From: SKHV01 sp963678565
Lineage (GTDB): Bacteria; Bacteroidota; Bacteroidia; Bacteroidales; Prolixibacteraceae
NCBI GenBank assembly: GCA_963678565.1
Contig: OY782875.1
Coordinates: 3,410,001-3,474,000, forward strand
Direction of reading: 5' to 3'
Length of the DNA: 64,000 nt
Both the position numbers and the translations under genes were made by a program. The notes under the pieces are model-generated. The model saw only the letters and a program-made list of their open reading frames with translations. It was not told the origin of the DNA and made no database searches. Shown here in pieces: positions 1 through 9,230 of this stretch (position 1 is its first letter; each line of letters starts with the position of its first letter).

Positions 1-3000
1 TGGTATAGAAAGGATCAAAAATATTTTCAAAATTGGTCACGTCAACATTACCCGCAGAATCGATGATTTTAATTCGCAGGTACTCTCCTTCTTTAAGCAC
101 TTCGCCATAATTAAGCTTTTGATCGCTTTCAACAAAAACAACTCCTGTGTTTAATTGAATCTGTCCCTTGTTGCCCAATGCATCAATTGCATTTTGAATG
201 ATGTTAGAAATGGCAGTATGCAGCATGTCGGGATCGCCCATTAATTTTCGAGTTGGAGATTCAAATTCAAGATCAAATTGAATCGCTGATGATTCATCTT
301 GTTGAAATGATTCAACAATTTTGCTTAGCATATCATTCAACTCAAATTCAATTTTAATACTACGATAATTCTCCGAGAATCCTAATAAATTCCTTGTCAA
401 GCCCGAAACCTTACTAACACTTCCAATTATCTTTTGAGCCCTAATTTTATCTGCTTCTTCCTCAACATTTTGTAATAAAGAATAAGAGTTTCCATAAATA
501 CTCATCAAGTAATTATTAAAACGATGTGCAATAATGTTTCCAATTTGATTAATGGTTTTAATTCGTTCTTGATTAAGCATGAATTTCTCCTGACTCAATT
601 TTTTGGTTATATCGATAATTGTAACCAAAACAAATTCGGTATCACCATTCGGTTGCTTTACGGATTCAACATTTACCAATACTTCTCGTGATTGTCGGTT
701 TATGTCGCGTAAAGTAGCCTCAAAAGACACACTATTTTTTATTCCCGAAAACAGTTGAGAGAAACTGGTATTGAGTGTACTCAAATATTGTGAATCAATA
801 TATTGATCAATTTTCTTATCTTCTAAATCGTTTGCTTTTATTCCAAGCATTTGAGTTAAACCATGATTTGAATTCAATATTTCATGGTTTTTATTCACCA
901 CAGCATTGCCAAATGGTGAACTTTCAAATACTTGTTTGTATTTATCTAACTCGTTGTTTAGATAAGATAATTTGTTCTCGATAAGTGATTGATCGATGGC
1001 AAAAATCAACAAATAGTATTGATTATCAATATTCATCACCTGCATCCTTATAACAAAGGAAGACTTGGTACCTTCATTATGAGTTATTTCAATTTTTGCT
1101 TCCTCCTCAGCTTTGAATTTATGAAGAATGGAAGCCACTTCGCTGTGTTTTTTTGATAAGCGATAAACAAATTTATGCAACCGATCGATATCAGAATCAA
1201 CAAAAGAAGCAAAAGCCTCATTAGAAACGACCAAGTTCATCTCATGATCTAGTAGCGCTATACCATTAGTTGAAACTTCGGATATGCTAAGAATAATGTT
1301 TTTCGCTGCTCTCTCTTTCTCGTATAAGCTTTTGTATTTATCAATATTTTGTAGAAAGACACAGACATTTCCTTCTTCGATTGCAGCGTAAAAAATGTCA
1401 ACTTTCAATATCAGTTCTTTACCCGATTTCCTTAAAGCTTTTAACTCTAATTGCTCAAACGACTTTGATTCTACGATACTATTCACTCGATCTTGAAATA
1501 TAATACGATCGTGTTCTGCCAACATCGATTTAAAATCACGTCCTTCTAATTCATCACTTGAATAACCAAACAAATCATTTACTTTTTGATTCTGGTATAC
1601 CACTACCCCATCGTTTGTAAGTAACAAGGCACCGTAGCTTGCATTATTATTGAGATATTTATAGATTTTAAGTTCTTTTTTAACAATATCTGATTCAAAA
1701 GCCTCCTTCGTTTCATCTTTAAAAAAGAGTAAGAATGATTCTTTGTTTTTCCAGTAATATCTTGTGCCCAATACCGAAACTGTTCGCACCCTGCCATATT
1801 TTGTTTTTAAATTTACTCGAATGCTACTTTCTTGCTGTCGAAAGCTTGAAACTCGTTCGAGATATTCATTAAAGGTTGATGAGTGCTCTTCGGTAAGGAT
1901 TTGATTAAAATTTATAAATCCATCTAATAATTCTTGTTCAGAGTATCCAATTAATTTTGAGAAGCGATTAGTTGTCTCTAAAAACTTCTCTTTGGTCAGA
2001 ATCGCTAAGGGTAGATCAATTGAGGTAATTTCAGTAGTCGATTCAATCGACTTATTTTGAAGAACATTATCTGCTATATGAGTAACATCTTGTATAATTC
2101 CTTTGAATTTAGACAAACTTCCCCCTTCATTTTCAACAGATTTAATAATGGATGATACATAACGAATTGAATTCTCTGGTGTAACTATTCGGAAAGTTGT
2201 TTGCTTTGCCTCATAACTGTGATCTTCGATAAACTGCGACATGAATAACTCTTGGTCGGCGGATAAGACAATATCTTCAATCTGTTTCAAAGTGAGTTGC
2301 CTATTTGAAGGTAATCCCAAAATATCAGTGACTTCCTTGCTACCGGTAAACATCATTGTAACTAAATCTATTTCCCAATAGCCAATCTCTGCAACTGATA
2401 TCGTTTGTTTTAACTCTAAATTGTATTTCGCTAAGCTTTCTTCGTGTAATTTAGTTTTTGTAAAATCGATCGAAACGCCAACAAATTTAATCGGTAAATC
2501 CTGATTGTTATACTCTACAAATCCATTCGTGTTGATCCATTTATAGATCCCATTTCTACATTGAATTCTGCAAGCAAAATCAAAGCGCGATTTTTTTCCT
2601 TCCAAATACTCTGACAAATAATTATAGAGTAGATTCACCTCTGTAGGATGCATTAATTGCTCAAAGTCTTCGAGCGAAGTAGGAAATTCATCTGCGGTAT
2701 AACCAATCAATTTTTCCCATCCACTAACAAAGTTTATTTGATTGGTATCAATATACCATTCCCAAATTGCTAATCCACTGCGATCAATCAATCTATTGTT
2801 ATAATCATTTTCAGCTTCAATATTTTCGATATGATTGCTTATCAAAGTATTATCTACAATTGCAATTAGCTTTTGGTTAATATCGGCATCGATATCGGAA
2901 ACGTAAAAAATATAACTACGATGGTCGTTTTTTGAACCTTCAACGGGCCATTCTAATTCAGCTTTGCTATTAATTTTTTCAGTTAACAAGCGATCAAGGT

Positions 3001-4756
3001 CGTGCTTCGCTTTTGAGTTTAGGTTATTTTGATCGAGCAATTCATAAAAATTACGATCTTGAATTTCAATGGAATTTGTATTGAATAATTTTAAAGCTGC
3101 ATTGTTAGTTAGTTTTACTTTTTTGTCTTCAATAACAATTAGTGGATTTTTGATATTCTCGAACACTTTGGTAAAAAGACGATCTTTATAAATCAACTTT
3201 TCTTTTTCCATCATTCGTTTTTCAATATTCCTAATTGAAATTATTTCAACTTGCTTATTTTGCCAGTTTGATTTTACGATTGAAACCTCAGACTGCCCCC
3301 ATTCGCTATTGTTCTTTAAACATGGTGCATTAAACGAGCATTCTTTATGTCCTTTTAGTTTAATTTCTTGTAATGCCGACTGATCGACGTAATTGTAAAT
3401 TGAATCGCCAAGCAACTCATTTTTTGTTTTCCCTAATTTTTGAAGTGCAGTTTGATTTGCTTCAACGATTTGCTCACTTTCAACATCAACAATTAATAAC
3501 GAATCGGGGTTTGCTTCAAACAAACTTTGGAATCGATCAACATCCTTTCTAAGTTGATTTTCGGTATTAACCTGCAAACTTACATCACGCCAAATTGTTA
3601 CGAGATAATCCTTTTGAGGAGAATAAATTAAAATATCAAAATAAAGATCTAAGTTTTCAGAATAAAACCGATCGTGATATGCTTCTTTCGAGGCATAGGT
3701 CATTGCGAGTACTGGAGAAATTTTCTTAAACGTTTCTGGTTGCATCTCCGATAAATACTTATTTTTAACGGTATCAGCATCAATTCCGAAATACATTCCA
3801 AAAACTTTATTTACCAGATAATACTGGTAATCAACAATATTTTCATTCAAATCCTTTTGCAGCTTAAAAACAATCAAGATATCACTAGTATGTCGAGTAA
3901 CGTTTCTTAATAATTGTTCGCTTTTTTTAAGCTTATCGTGTTCAAAGTATTGTTCGGTAACATCTATAATTGAGCCATTCAAGTATTCACTTTTCTTATC
4001 GAATATTTTATTCGCTCTTAACTCCGCAAACTTCAAACTTCCATCGCTTTGAAGGATTCGTATTGCTTTTTTAAGTGTGTTTGAATTTTTCGTAAGTTGT
4101 TGAAATTCGCGCCGCAAAACCTCAAAGTCATCCGGATGTATTTTACTTGACAAACTGTTCGCATCTTTGATTAAATGCCCCGAAGCAGGTAAATCAAATT
4201 GTTTAATTAGAACTTCCGAAAAATAGAGCGTCTCAGAAGCAATTTCATAACGCCAAAAACCAAGTTTCGATAATTCTTGGGCTTTATTCACCATCGAAAT
4301 AAGCTTCGAATATTCTTTGAAAGTTTTGCTAATAGAGTTGATTGCAAAGAGCCTTAAAAGATAATCTGAATTTTCATTTTCTGAAGGTTCAATATGAGTC
4401 ACATATTTACCTTCCCATTTACAATTTACTAGGTTTATTAATAATTCCCCATTAATCTGTGGCATTTGCTCCAGAGTCTGTTCAAACTTCTGCTTCGACG
4501 CTGTATCAAGAAAGGAACTAAACAAGTATCCAGTAAAAATATCAGCATACGAAACTTTTGACCAATCGTACAGTTTCGCATAAATGACTTTACCATCTTT
4601 ATTGATAGAAATTTCGAACCAAAAGCTTATTTTACTATCAGGTACTTGCCTGTTAAACAAAGCATTTAGTGCTTCAGCATCCTGTTGTTGCTTTAAATGA
4701 CAATTCTCCCGTTCTAGTTCTTGAATTCGCTTTAACAGATCTTCTGTCTTTGCCAT
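1..4756 (-). CDS. Multi-PAS sensor histidine kinase (3' end outside window)
   Basis: The minus strand is open from the ATG at 4756 to the window edge, 1585 codons without a stop, so the C-terminus is missing. After a short N-terminal coiled segment (MAKTEDLLKRIQELERE) I count about eleven PAS-like repeats of roughly 115-130 residues, several of the PAS_3 type (GFWRYEI, AIWEWYI, IGYWEID). No membrane segment or signal peptide is seen, so a cytoplasmic sensor is likely. The kinase part begins near residue 1400: H-box IAHRFNNYL with the phospho-acceptor His at about 1411, N-box NIIQNAIDAL, a degenerate G1 box (DSAGN) and the F-box FDPFYT right at the window edge. The usual Asp after the His (HDFNN) is Arg here. 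A receiver domain might follow outside the window. No cognate regulator is adjacent. Ligands of the PAS domains cannot be inferred. Confidence 0.85.
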   Translation of the reverse strand, partial: MAKTEDLLKRIQELERENCHLKQQQDAEALNALFNRQVPDSKISFWFEISINKDGKVIYAKLYDWSKVSYADIFTGYLFSSFLDTASKQKFEQTLEQMPQINGELLINLVNCKWEGKYVTHIEPSENENSDYLLRLFAINSISKTFKEYSKLISMVNKAQELSKLGFWRYEIASETLYFSEVLIKQFDLPASGHLIKDANSLSSKIHPDDFEVLRREFQQLTKNSNTLKKAIRILQSDGSLKFAELRANKIFDKKSEYLNGSIIDVTEQYFEHDKLKKSEQLLRNVTRHTSDILIVFKLQKDLNENIVDYQYYLVNKVFGMYFGIDADTVKNKYLSEMQPETFKKISPVLAMTYASKEAYHDRFYSENLDLYFDILIYSPQKDYLVTIWRDVSLQVNTENQLRKDVDRFQSLFEANPDSLLIVDVESEQIVEANQTALQKLGKTKNELLGDSIYNYVDQSALQEIKLKGHKECSFNAPCLKNNSEWGQSEVSIVKSNWQNKQVEIISIRNIEKRMMEKEKLIYKDRLFTKVFENIKNPLIVIEDKKVKLTNNAALKLFNTNSIEIQDRNFYELLDQNNLNSKAKHDLDRLLTEKINSKAELEWPVEGSKNDHRSYIFYVSDIDADINQKLIAIVDNTLISNHIENIEAENDYNNRLIDRSGLAIWEWYIDTNQINFVSGWEKLIGYTADEFPTSLEDFEQLMHPTEVNLLYNYLSEYLEGKKSRFDFACRIQCRNGIYKWINTNGFVEYNNQDLPIKFVGVSIDFTKTKLHEESLAKYNLELKQTISVAEIGYWEIDLVTMMFTGSKEVTDILGLPSNRQLTLKQIEDIVLSADQELFMSQFIEDHSYEAKQTTFRIVTPENSIRYVSSIIKSVENEGGSLSKFKGIIQDVTHIADNVLQNKSIESTTEITSIDLPLAILTKEKFLETTNRFSKLIGYSEQELLDGFINFNQILTEEHSSTFNEYLERVSSFRQQESSIRVNLKTKYGRVRTVSVLGTRYYWKNKESFLLFFKDETKEAFESDIVKKELKIYKYLNNNASYGALLLTNDGVVVYQNQKVNDLFGYSSDELEGRDFKSMLAEHDRIIFQDRVNSIVESKSFEQLELKALRKSGKELILKVDIFYAAIEEGNVCVFLQNIDKYKSLYEKERAAKNIILSISEVSTNGIALLDHEMNLVVSNEAFASFVDSDIDRLHKFVYRLSKKHSEVASILHKFKAEEEAKIEITHNEGTKSSFVIRMQVMNIDNQYYLLIFAIDQSLIENKLSYLNNELDKYKQVFESSPFGNAVVNKNHEILNSNHGLTQMLGIKANDLEDKKIDQYIDSQYLSTLNTSFSQLFSGIKNSVSFEATLRDINRQSREVLVNVESVKQPNGDTEFVLVTIIDITKKLSQEKFMLNQERIKTINQIGNIIAHRFNNYLMSIYGNSYSLLQNVEEEADKIRAQKIIGSVSKVSGLTRNLLGFSENYRSIKIEFELNDMLSKIVESFQQDESSAIQFDLEFESPTRKLMGDPDMLHTAISNIIQNAIDALGNKGQIQLNTGVVFVESDQKLNYGEVLKEGEYLRIKIIDSAGNVDVTNFENIFDPFYT

Positions 4757-4918
4757 AAATATAATTTTGGAACGAAAAGTTACAACTTTTTTTTAGAACA
4801 CGAACTTTATTTAAGCTTTGGCATTCCAACATTTTTTAACATTTATCAAGTGTAATAAACACAATCATTTAAACACTAATCCATTAACAAATTAATTCGT
4901 TTCATAGAACGATTATTT

Positions 4919-4926
4919 TATCTTTG
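4919..4926 (+). promoter_or_regulatory. Putative dapB promoter, -7 element
   Basis: TATCTTTG matches the Bacteroidota -7 consensus TAnnTTTG exactly and lies 31 bases before the dapB start. No clear -33 TTG is seen at the expected spacing. This is a sequence-match prediction. Confidence 0.5.
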
Positions 4927-4957
4927 TGCCTGTTTAAATAAAAAAAAGAAAAATAGG

Positions 4958-5674
4958 ATGAATATTGCATTAATCGGCCATGGAAGAATGGGCCAGCTAA
5001 TTGAACAAATTGCAATTGAACGTGGTAACACCATTGGTTTAATTATTGACGAAAACAATCCAGAAGATTTAAATAACGAAAAACTAAAAGATATTGATGT
5101 TGCCATTGAATTTACAATTCCGGCCATCGCGATTTCTAATTATAAAAAATGTTTCGATGCAGGAGTTCCTGTTGTAAGTGGCACAACAGGATGGCTTGAT
5201 AAATGGGATGAAGTTATCAACTATTGTAACGAAAAAAACGCGGCATTCTTTTATGCTTCGAATTTCAGCTTAGGTGTTAATTTATTTTTTGAACTAAATG
5301 AACGCTTAGCCCAACTAATGCAACCATTTGATCAGTACAAAGCAGAAATGACTGAAGTTCATCACACTAAAAAATTAGATGCTCCAAGTGGAACTGCAAT
5401 TACTTTGGCTGAAGGCGTTCTAGAAGCTTATCCTGAATTAAATGGCTGGGTAAATGAAACAACCAACGCCAAAGATCAATTGGGTATTGAGTCGATTCGT
5501 GAAGGAGATGTACCAGGAATTCACACCATAAAATACGATTCAGATGTAGATTACATCGAAATTACACATAGCGCTAAAAGTCGCAAGGGATTTGCATTAG
5601 GTGCCGTTTTAGCCGCTGAATACTCAGCAGGAAAAAAAGGACTATTAACAATGAAAGATTTATTAAAATCGTAG
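4958..5674 (+). CDS. dapB: 4-hydroxy-tetrahydrodipicolinate reductase
   Basis: DapB reduces 4-hydroxy-tetrahydrodipicolinate to tetrahydrodipicolinate with NAD(P)H in the diaminopimelate/lysine pathway, supplying peptidoglycan precursor in the cytoplasm. The 238-residue protein shows the N-terminal Rossmann motif GHGRMG (residues 7-12), the SGTTGW segment (74-79) and the family signature HHTKKLDAPSGTA (135-147), with the catalytic His pair and Lys. Length is slightly below the usual 240-270, as in other Bacteroidota. It is followed after 82 bases by lepB on the same strand and is probably co-transcribed with it. The -7 match at 4919 would drive it. Confidence 0.95.
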   Translation: MNIALIGHGRMGQLIEQIAIERGNTIGLIIDENNPEDLNNEKLKDIDVAIEFTIPAIAISNYKKCFDAGVPVVSGTTGWLDKWDEVINYCNEKNAAFFYASNFSLGVNLFFELNERLAQLMQPFDQYKAEMTEVHHTKKLDAPSGTAITLAEGVLEAYPELNGWVNETTNAKDQLGIESIREGDVPGIHTIKYDSDVDYIEITHSAKSRKGFALGAVLAAEYSAGKKGLLTMKDLLKS

Positions 5675-5756
5675 TACTTTTGGTTCAAAAGAAATAGCTT
5701 TCATTACATAAAAAGATACAATTCAATTCTTGTTAGGGTTGTTTAAAAAGTGAAAC

Positions 5757-7106
5757 ATGAAGAAATTTGAAATAAATAAGTGGGTTAAATTTGCATTTTG
5801 GGCAATCATATACTTACTATGGGTAATTTGGCTAGGCAACTATTGGTTCTTATTTGGTTTAGGGATCATTTTCGATATGTACATTACCAAGAAAGTACAT
5901 TGGGCATTTTGGAAAAAGAAAAATCCCCCCAACGGAAAGCAATCTAAAACAGTTGAATGGGTCGACGCTATAATTTTTGCTGTTATTGCCGCTTCATTTA
6001 TTCGAATGTTCTTTTTCGAAGCTTATGTGATTCCAACTTCGTCGATGGAAAAATCGATGTTGGTCGGCGATTATTTGTTTGTAAGCAAAGTTTCGTACGG
6101 ACCTAAACTACCGAATACACCTATTTCTTTTCCATTTGTGCATCAATCAATGCCTTTGTCTAATTACAAGGTTAACTCATATGTCGAATGGATCAAGAAA
6201 CCGTACAAGCGTTTAGCTGGTTTCAGATCGATTAAAAACGACGATGTGGTTGTATTTAATTTCCCGGCAGGCGATACGGTTGCCTTGAAATATCCATCGC
6301 ACAACTATTACGAGCTATGCATGCGTTACGGATATGAGAATGTGAACAAAGATCAGCGTTCTTTTGGTAAAATTATATCTCGCCCAGTCGACAAACGAGA
6401 AAATTACATTAAACGATGTATTGCCATCCCCGGGGATGTATTGAAAATTGTAGATGGTGAAGTTTACATCAACGATGTTCCTCAAAAAGATATCGAAGAT
6501 AAGCAGTACGAATATGTGGTGACCACCAATGGTTCACTGCTGAATAAACGTATTCTTTCAAAAATAGGAATTACCTTAGAAGATCAACAAAATTCATTAC
6601 ATCGAGACAATCAATACGTATTTCCTTTAACAGAAGATATGGTAGAAGACGTTTCAAAACTTCCGAATGTAATATCAGTGAAACGTATCATTTATCCAGC
6701 CGGAACTGCTGATAAATTTATCTTCCCACATTCAGAAAACTATCCATGGAATGTAGATAATTTCGGACCACTTTGGATTCCGAAGAAAGGTGCAACGATC
6801 GATTTAAGCATGGATAATCTACCATTATACGAACGTGTGATTGATGTATATGAAGGACACGATCTTTCGGTACAAGACAGCACCATTTATATTGATGGAG
6901 CGATTGCCACCGATTACACTTTTGCAATGGATTACTATTGGATGATGGGGGACAACCGACATAATTCAGCCGATTCGCGCTTTTGGGGTTTTGTTCCTGA
7001 AGACCACGTTGTTGGTAAAGCTGCAATCATATGGATGTCGATGGATAAAGACAAGTCCTTCCCTAAGAAAATTAGATTTAATAGAATCTTAAAAGGGGTT
7101 GAATAA
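5757..7106 (+). CDS. lepB: Signal peptidase I
   Basis: This membrane-bound serine/lysine protease cleaves signal peptides from exported proteins. N-terminal hydrophobic segments lie at about 10-40 and 70-88. Box B PTSSMEKS carries the nucleophile Ser96, box D YIKRCIAIPGD the general-base Lys219, and box E MMGDNRHNSADSRFWG lies near residue 400. At 449 residues it is longer than E. coli LepB (324): about 120 residues separate Ser and Lys and about 180 separate Lys from box E, so two insertions sit in the periplasmic domain. Long forms like this are common in Bacteroidota. It lies downstream of dapB and ends at the terminator at 7131. Confidence 0.93.
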   Translation: MKKFEINKWVKFAFWAIIYLLWVIWLGNYWFLFGLGIIFDMYITKKVHWAFWKKKNPPNGKQSKTVEWVDAIIFAVIAASFIRMFFFEAYVIPTSSMEKSMLVGDYLFVSKVSYGPKLPNTPISFPFVHQSMPLSNYKVNSYVEWIKKPYKRLAGFRSIKNDDVVVFNFPAGDTVALKYPSHNYYELCMRYGYENVNKDQRSFGKIISRPVDKRENYIKRCIAIPGDVLKIVDGEVYINDVPQKDIEDKQYEYVVTTNGSLLNKRILSKIGITLEDQQNSLHRDNQYVFPLTEDMVEDVSKLPNVISVKRIIYPAGTADKFIFPHSENYPWNVDNFGPLWIPKKGATIDLSMDNLPLYERVIDVYEGHDLSVQDSTIYIDGAIATDYTFAMDYYWMMGDNRHNSADSRFWGFVPEDHVVGKAAIIWMSMDKDKSFPKKIRFNRILKGVE

Positions 7107-7130
7107 GCTGCAGCTTTAAAAATATTAATT

Positions 7131-7164
7131 AAAACCTACTCTTATTTCGAGTGGGTTTTATTTT
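7131..7164 (+). terminator. Rho-independent terminator after lepB
   Basis: AAAACCTACTC pairs with GAGTGGGTTTT (one T-G pair) around a 7-base loop, followed by a short T-rich tail. It sits 24 bases after the lepB stop. Confidence 0.75.
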
Positions 7165-7224
7165 AAATATATAGCTAAACATTCTAAATGTTCACTCGTT
7201 ATAATTTGAAACTCATTATTCGAA

Positions 7225-7851
7225 ATGCCAATTCTTTTACCAAGCACCTATCTGGGAAACATTCAATTCTTCACAAAATTTTTGTCTGAAAAAGCAATAA
7301 TAATTGAGCAGCACGATCATTATCAAAAACAAACTTTTCGAAATAGAACAACCATTTTGGCTGCCAACGGTATTTTAAACTTAACGATTCCGGTGCTTAA
7401 AAACCGTAAATCAAAAACTACGGTAAAAGATATTCAGATTGATTACGATATGAATTGGCAGGCCGTTCACTGGAAAAGCATTTTATCGGCTTACAACAAA
7501 TCTCCTTTTCTGGAATATTACATCGATGATTTTGCTCCATTTTACGAGAAAAAATGGAAGTTCCTTATTGATTTTAATACCGAACAAATGGAAGTAATTC
7601 TTGAAAGTTTAGAAATTGAAAAGAGCTTTTCATTAAGTGAAAGCTTTATTCCAATTGGGGAATTAGAAAATGATTTTCGGAAAATAATATCGCCCAAAAA
7701 TAAAAAAATCAAGGACGAACACTTTCAGCCGAAAGAATATACTCAGACCTTTGCAACAAAATACGATTTCCAGCCCAACCTAAGCATCATAGATTTACTT
7801 TTCAACTGCGGTCCTGAAGCTTCAATTATTATAGAAGAGTCGAATAAGTAA
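7225..7851 (+). CDS. WbqC family protein
   Basis: The 208-residue soluble protein matches the WbqC-like family (PF08889). The N-terminal pattern LLPSTYLGNIQFF, EQHDHYQKQTFRNR and the LTIPV/WQAVHWKSI blocks are the parts I recognise. WbqC was named from O-antigen clusters, but its biochemical role is not established. In Bacteroidales it typically follows dapB and lepB, as here. It begins 118 bases after lepB, past a terminator, so it probably has its own promoter. Its 3' end is only 4 bases from the stop of the convergent gene at 7856, with no terminator between them. Confidence 0.85.
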   Translation: MPILLPSTYLGNIQFFTKFLSEKAIIIEQHDHYQKQTFRNRTTILAANGILNLTIPVLKNRKSKTTVKDIQIDYDMNWQAVHWKSILSAYNKSPFLEYYIDDFAPFYEKKWKFLIDFNTEQMEVILESLEIEKSFSLSESFIPIGELENDFRKIISPKNKKIKDEHFQPKEYTQTFATKYDFQPNLSIIDLLFNCGPEASIIIEESNK

Positions 7852-7855
7852 CCGC

Positions 7856-8566
7856 TTAATTCGGCACATTATGCACTACAGGATAGCTCATATTTAAATA
7901 ATCGCGTACCAACATAACAATATCATATTCTAGTACCAAACTAGCATCGGTGCGTCCATGTGCTTCCTTAAAAGTACTCCATGCCGATTGAACTTGCTTG
8001 TACTTATCAATTTCTGTGCTTTCAAAACTTTCGGGATTTAAAACAATTAAGATTTCTTGTAATAAATCGTAAATTTCTTGTTTTTGCTCAGGTTTAAAAC
8101 AAATATTAATCGATCCGCCAAACTCATTCATGGCATTGCGCAACTTAATAATGTATACATAGAAATTTTTGTCCAAGCGATTAAGATCATCAGTAAGTCT
8201 GTTATAATCTAAAATACATTGATCTAACTCTAACTCTAATTCAGTATTTGTTGTAGAAACATGCTCATAATCCTCAACATGATTCAATTCCGTAATTATC
8301 CTAAATAAATCATCGTGATAATCACCAGAAGGTTCAATAAAGGTTTCAGTATAAATTTTCTCGGGAATTTGACCTTCCTGAAAAAAATCGGCACTCTTAA
8401 ACACACCAATTACAGCTCCAATTACTTCAATAATTAAGGCCGTAAACAAAGCATTCAAATACTTTTTATGAATAGTTTTAATTACGCCTGTAATTCCAAG
8501 AATGGTAATAACAGCAGTTATTCCAAAAATAACGATAAAGGTGTAGAAGAGAATTTGAACATTCAT
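7856..8566 (-). CDS. Hypothetical membrane protein with two N-terminal TM helices
   Basis: I do not recognise a family. Two hydrophobic segments lie near the N-terminus (starting ILFYTFIVIFGITAV and NALFTALIIEVIGAV), joined by a short basic loop KTIHKKY. They are followed by about 170 mostly acidic, helical, probably cytoplasmic residues. I prefer the start at 8566 (MNVQILF), which puts the hydrophobic segment at the N-terminus; an in-frame ATG at 8599 would add eleven residues. It follows trxA on the same strand but is separated from it by a strong terminator at 8669-8704, so it is probably transcribed separately. Function is unknown. Confidence 0.7.
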   Translation of the reverse strand: MNVQILFYTFIVIFGITAVITILGITGVIKTIHKKYLNALFTALIIEVIGAVIGVFKSADFFQEGQIPEKIYTETFIEPSGDYHDDLFRIITELNHVEDYEHVSTTNTELELELDQCILDYNRLTDDLNRLDKNFYVYIIKLRNAMNEFGGSINICFKPEQKQEIYDLLQEILIVLNPESFESTEIDKYKQVQSAWSTFKEAHGRTDASLVLEYDIVMLVRDYLNMSYPVVHNVPN

Positions 8567-8668
8567 TGCAGTTAACTTTACATGTAATCTATGATACAAA
8601 TATTGTAAAATAACCGTTAAGAATAGGAATAAATTATATTGAAAGTACGATCATAATATATTAGGAAT

Positions 8669-8704
8669 AAAAAAGGGAGGCTCTATTGGAGCCTCCCTTT
8701 TTTT
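8669..8704 (-). terminator. Rho-independent terminator after trxA
   Basis: A perfect GGGAGGCTC / GAGCCTCCC stem, 13 pairs when the A/T flanks are included, with a 5-base loop and T-runs on either strand. It stands 19 bases after the thioredoxin stop on the minus strand. Confidence 0.9.
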
Positions 8705-8722
8705 AATATTATTCAATTTTAT

Positions 8723-9085
8723 TTAATTCTTTTTCACACCTAAAACTTCGTCGAAAGCTTGTTCAAAAGTTTGCTTTGGTAAAGCACCTTGCGCCATTTG
8801 AGGTTTACCATCTTTGGGCACAAACAAAATTGAAGGAATACTTTGAATCCCAAACATACCTGCAAGTTCTTTTTGGTCTTCGGTATCGATTTTATATATG
8901 TTTAATTTATCGCCATACTCTTTTTGCAGTTCTTCCAATACCGGAGCAACCATTTTACATGGTCCACACCAGTCAGCATAGAAGTCGATTACACAGGGTA
9001 CATCCCCTTCAAATTTCCAATCTTGACTAGCTTCAAAGTCAAATACTTTTGCTTTAAATGTTTCTTTTGTTAAATGTTCTAACAT
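8723..9085 (-). CDS. trxA: Thioredoxin
   Basis: A cytoplasmic thiol-disulfide reductant of 120 residues with the classical active site DWCGPCK (Cys40, Cys43), the buried Asp of the FYADWC strand and the cis-proline segment QSIPSILFV. There is no signal peptide, so it is the intracellular type. It is slightly longer than E. coli TrxA (109) because of an N-terminal extension of about ten residues. It is divergent from the tRNA nucleotidyltransferase gene; a TACTTTTG match at 9147-9154 on the minus strand would give a leader of about 55 bases. Confidence 0.95.
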   Translation of the reverse strand: MLEHLTKETFKAKVFDFEASQDWKFEGDVPCVIDFYADWCGPCKMVAPVLEELQKEYGDKLNIYKIDTEDQKELAGMFGIQSIPSILFVPKDGKPQMAQGALPKQTFEQAFDEVLGVKKN

Positions 9086-9146
9086 GATATTGATGTTTTA
9101 TGTTTATACTCTATTCAACGGATTACCTTTCCGATTGTTTACATAA

Positions 9147-9154
9147 CAAAAGTA
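9147..9154 (-). promoter_or_regulatory. Putative trxA promoter, -7 element
   Basis: Read on the minus strand this is TACTTTTG, an exact TAnnTTTG match, 62 bases before the trxA start. A TTG lies 13 bases further upstream, which is closer than the usual spacing of about 19. Confidence 0.5.
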
Positions 9155-9156
9155 CC

Positions 9157-9186
9157 GTTGCTGAAAACAAAAATGTGTTACTTTTG
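9157..9186 (+). promoter_or_regulatory. Putative cca promoter, -33 and -7 elements
   Basis: TTG at 9158-9160 and TACTTTTG at 9179-9186 are 18 bases apart, close to the Bacteroidota consensus layout. The predicted start of transcription near 9193 precedes both candidate TTG start codons (9210, 9231). Confidence 0.6.
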
Positions 9187-9230
9187 TCACATTCTTTGGG
9201 AATCTGATTTTGACAATCAATTTTATTATT

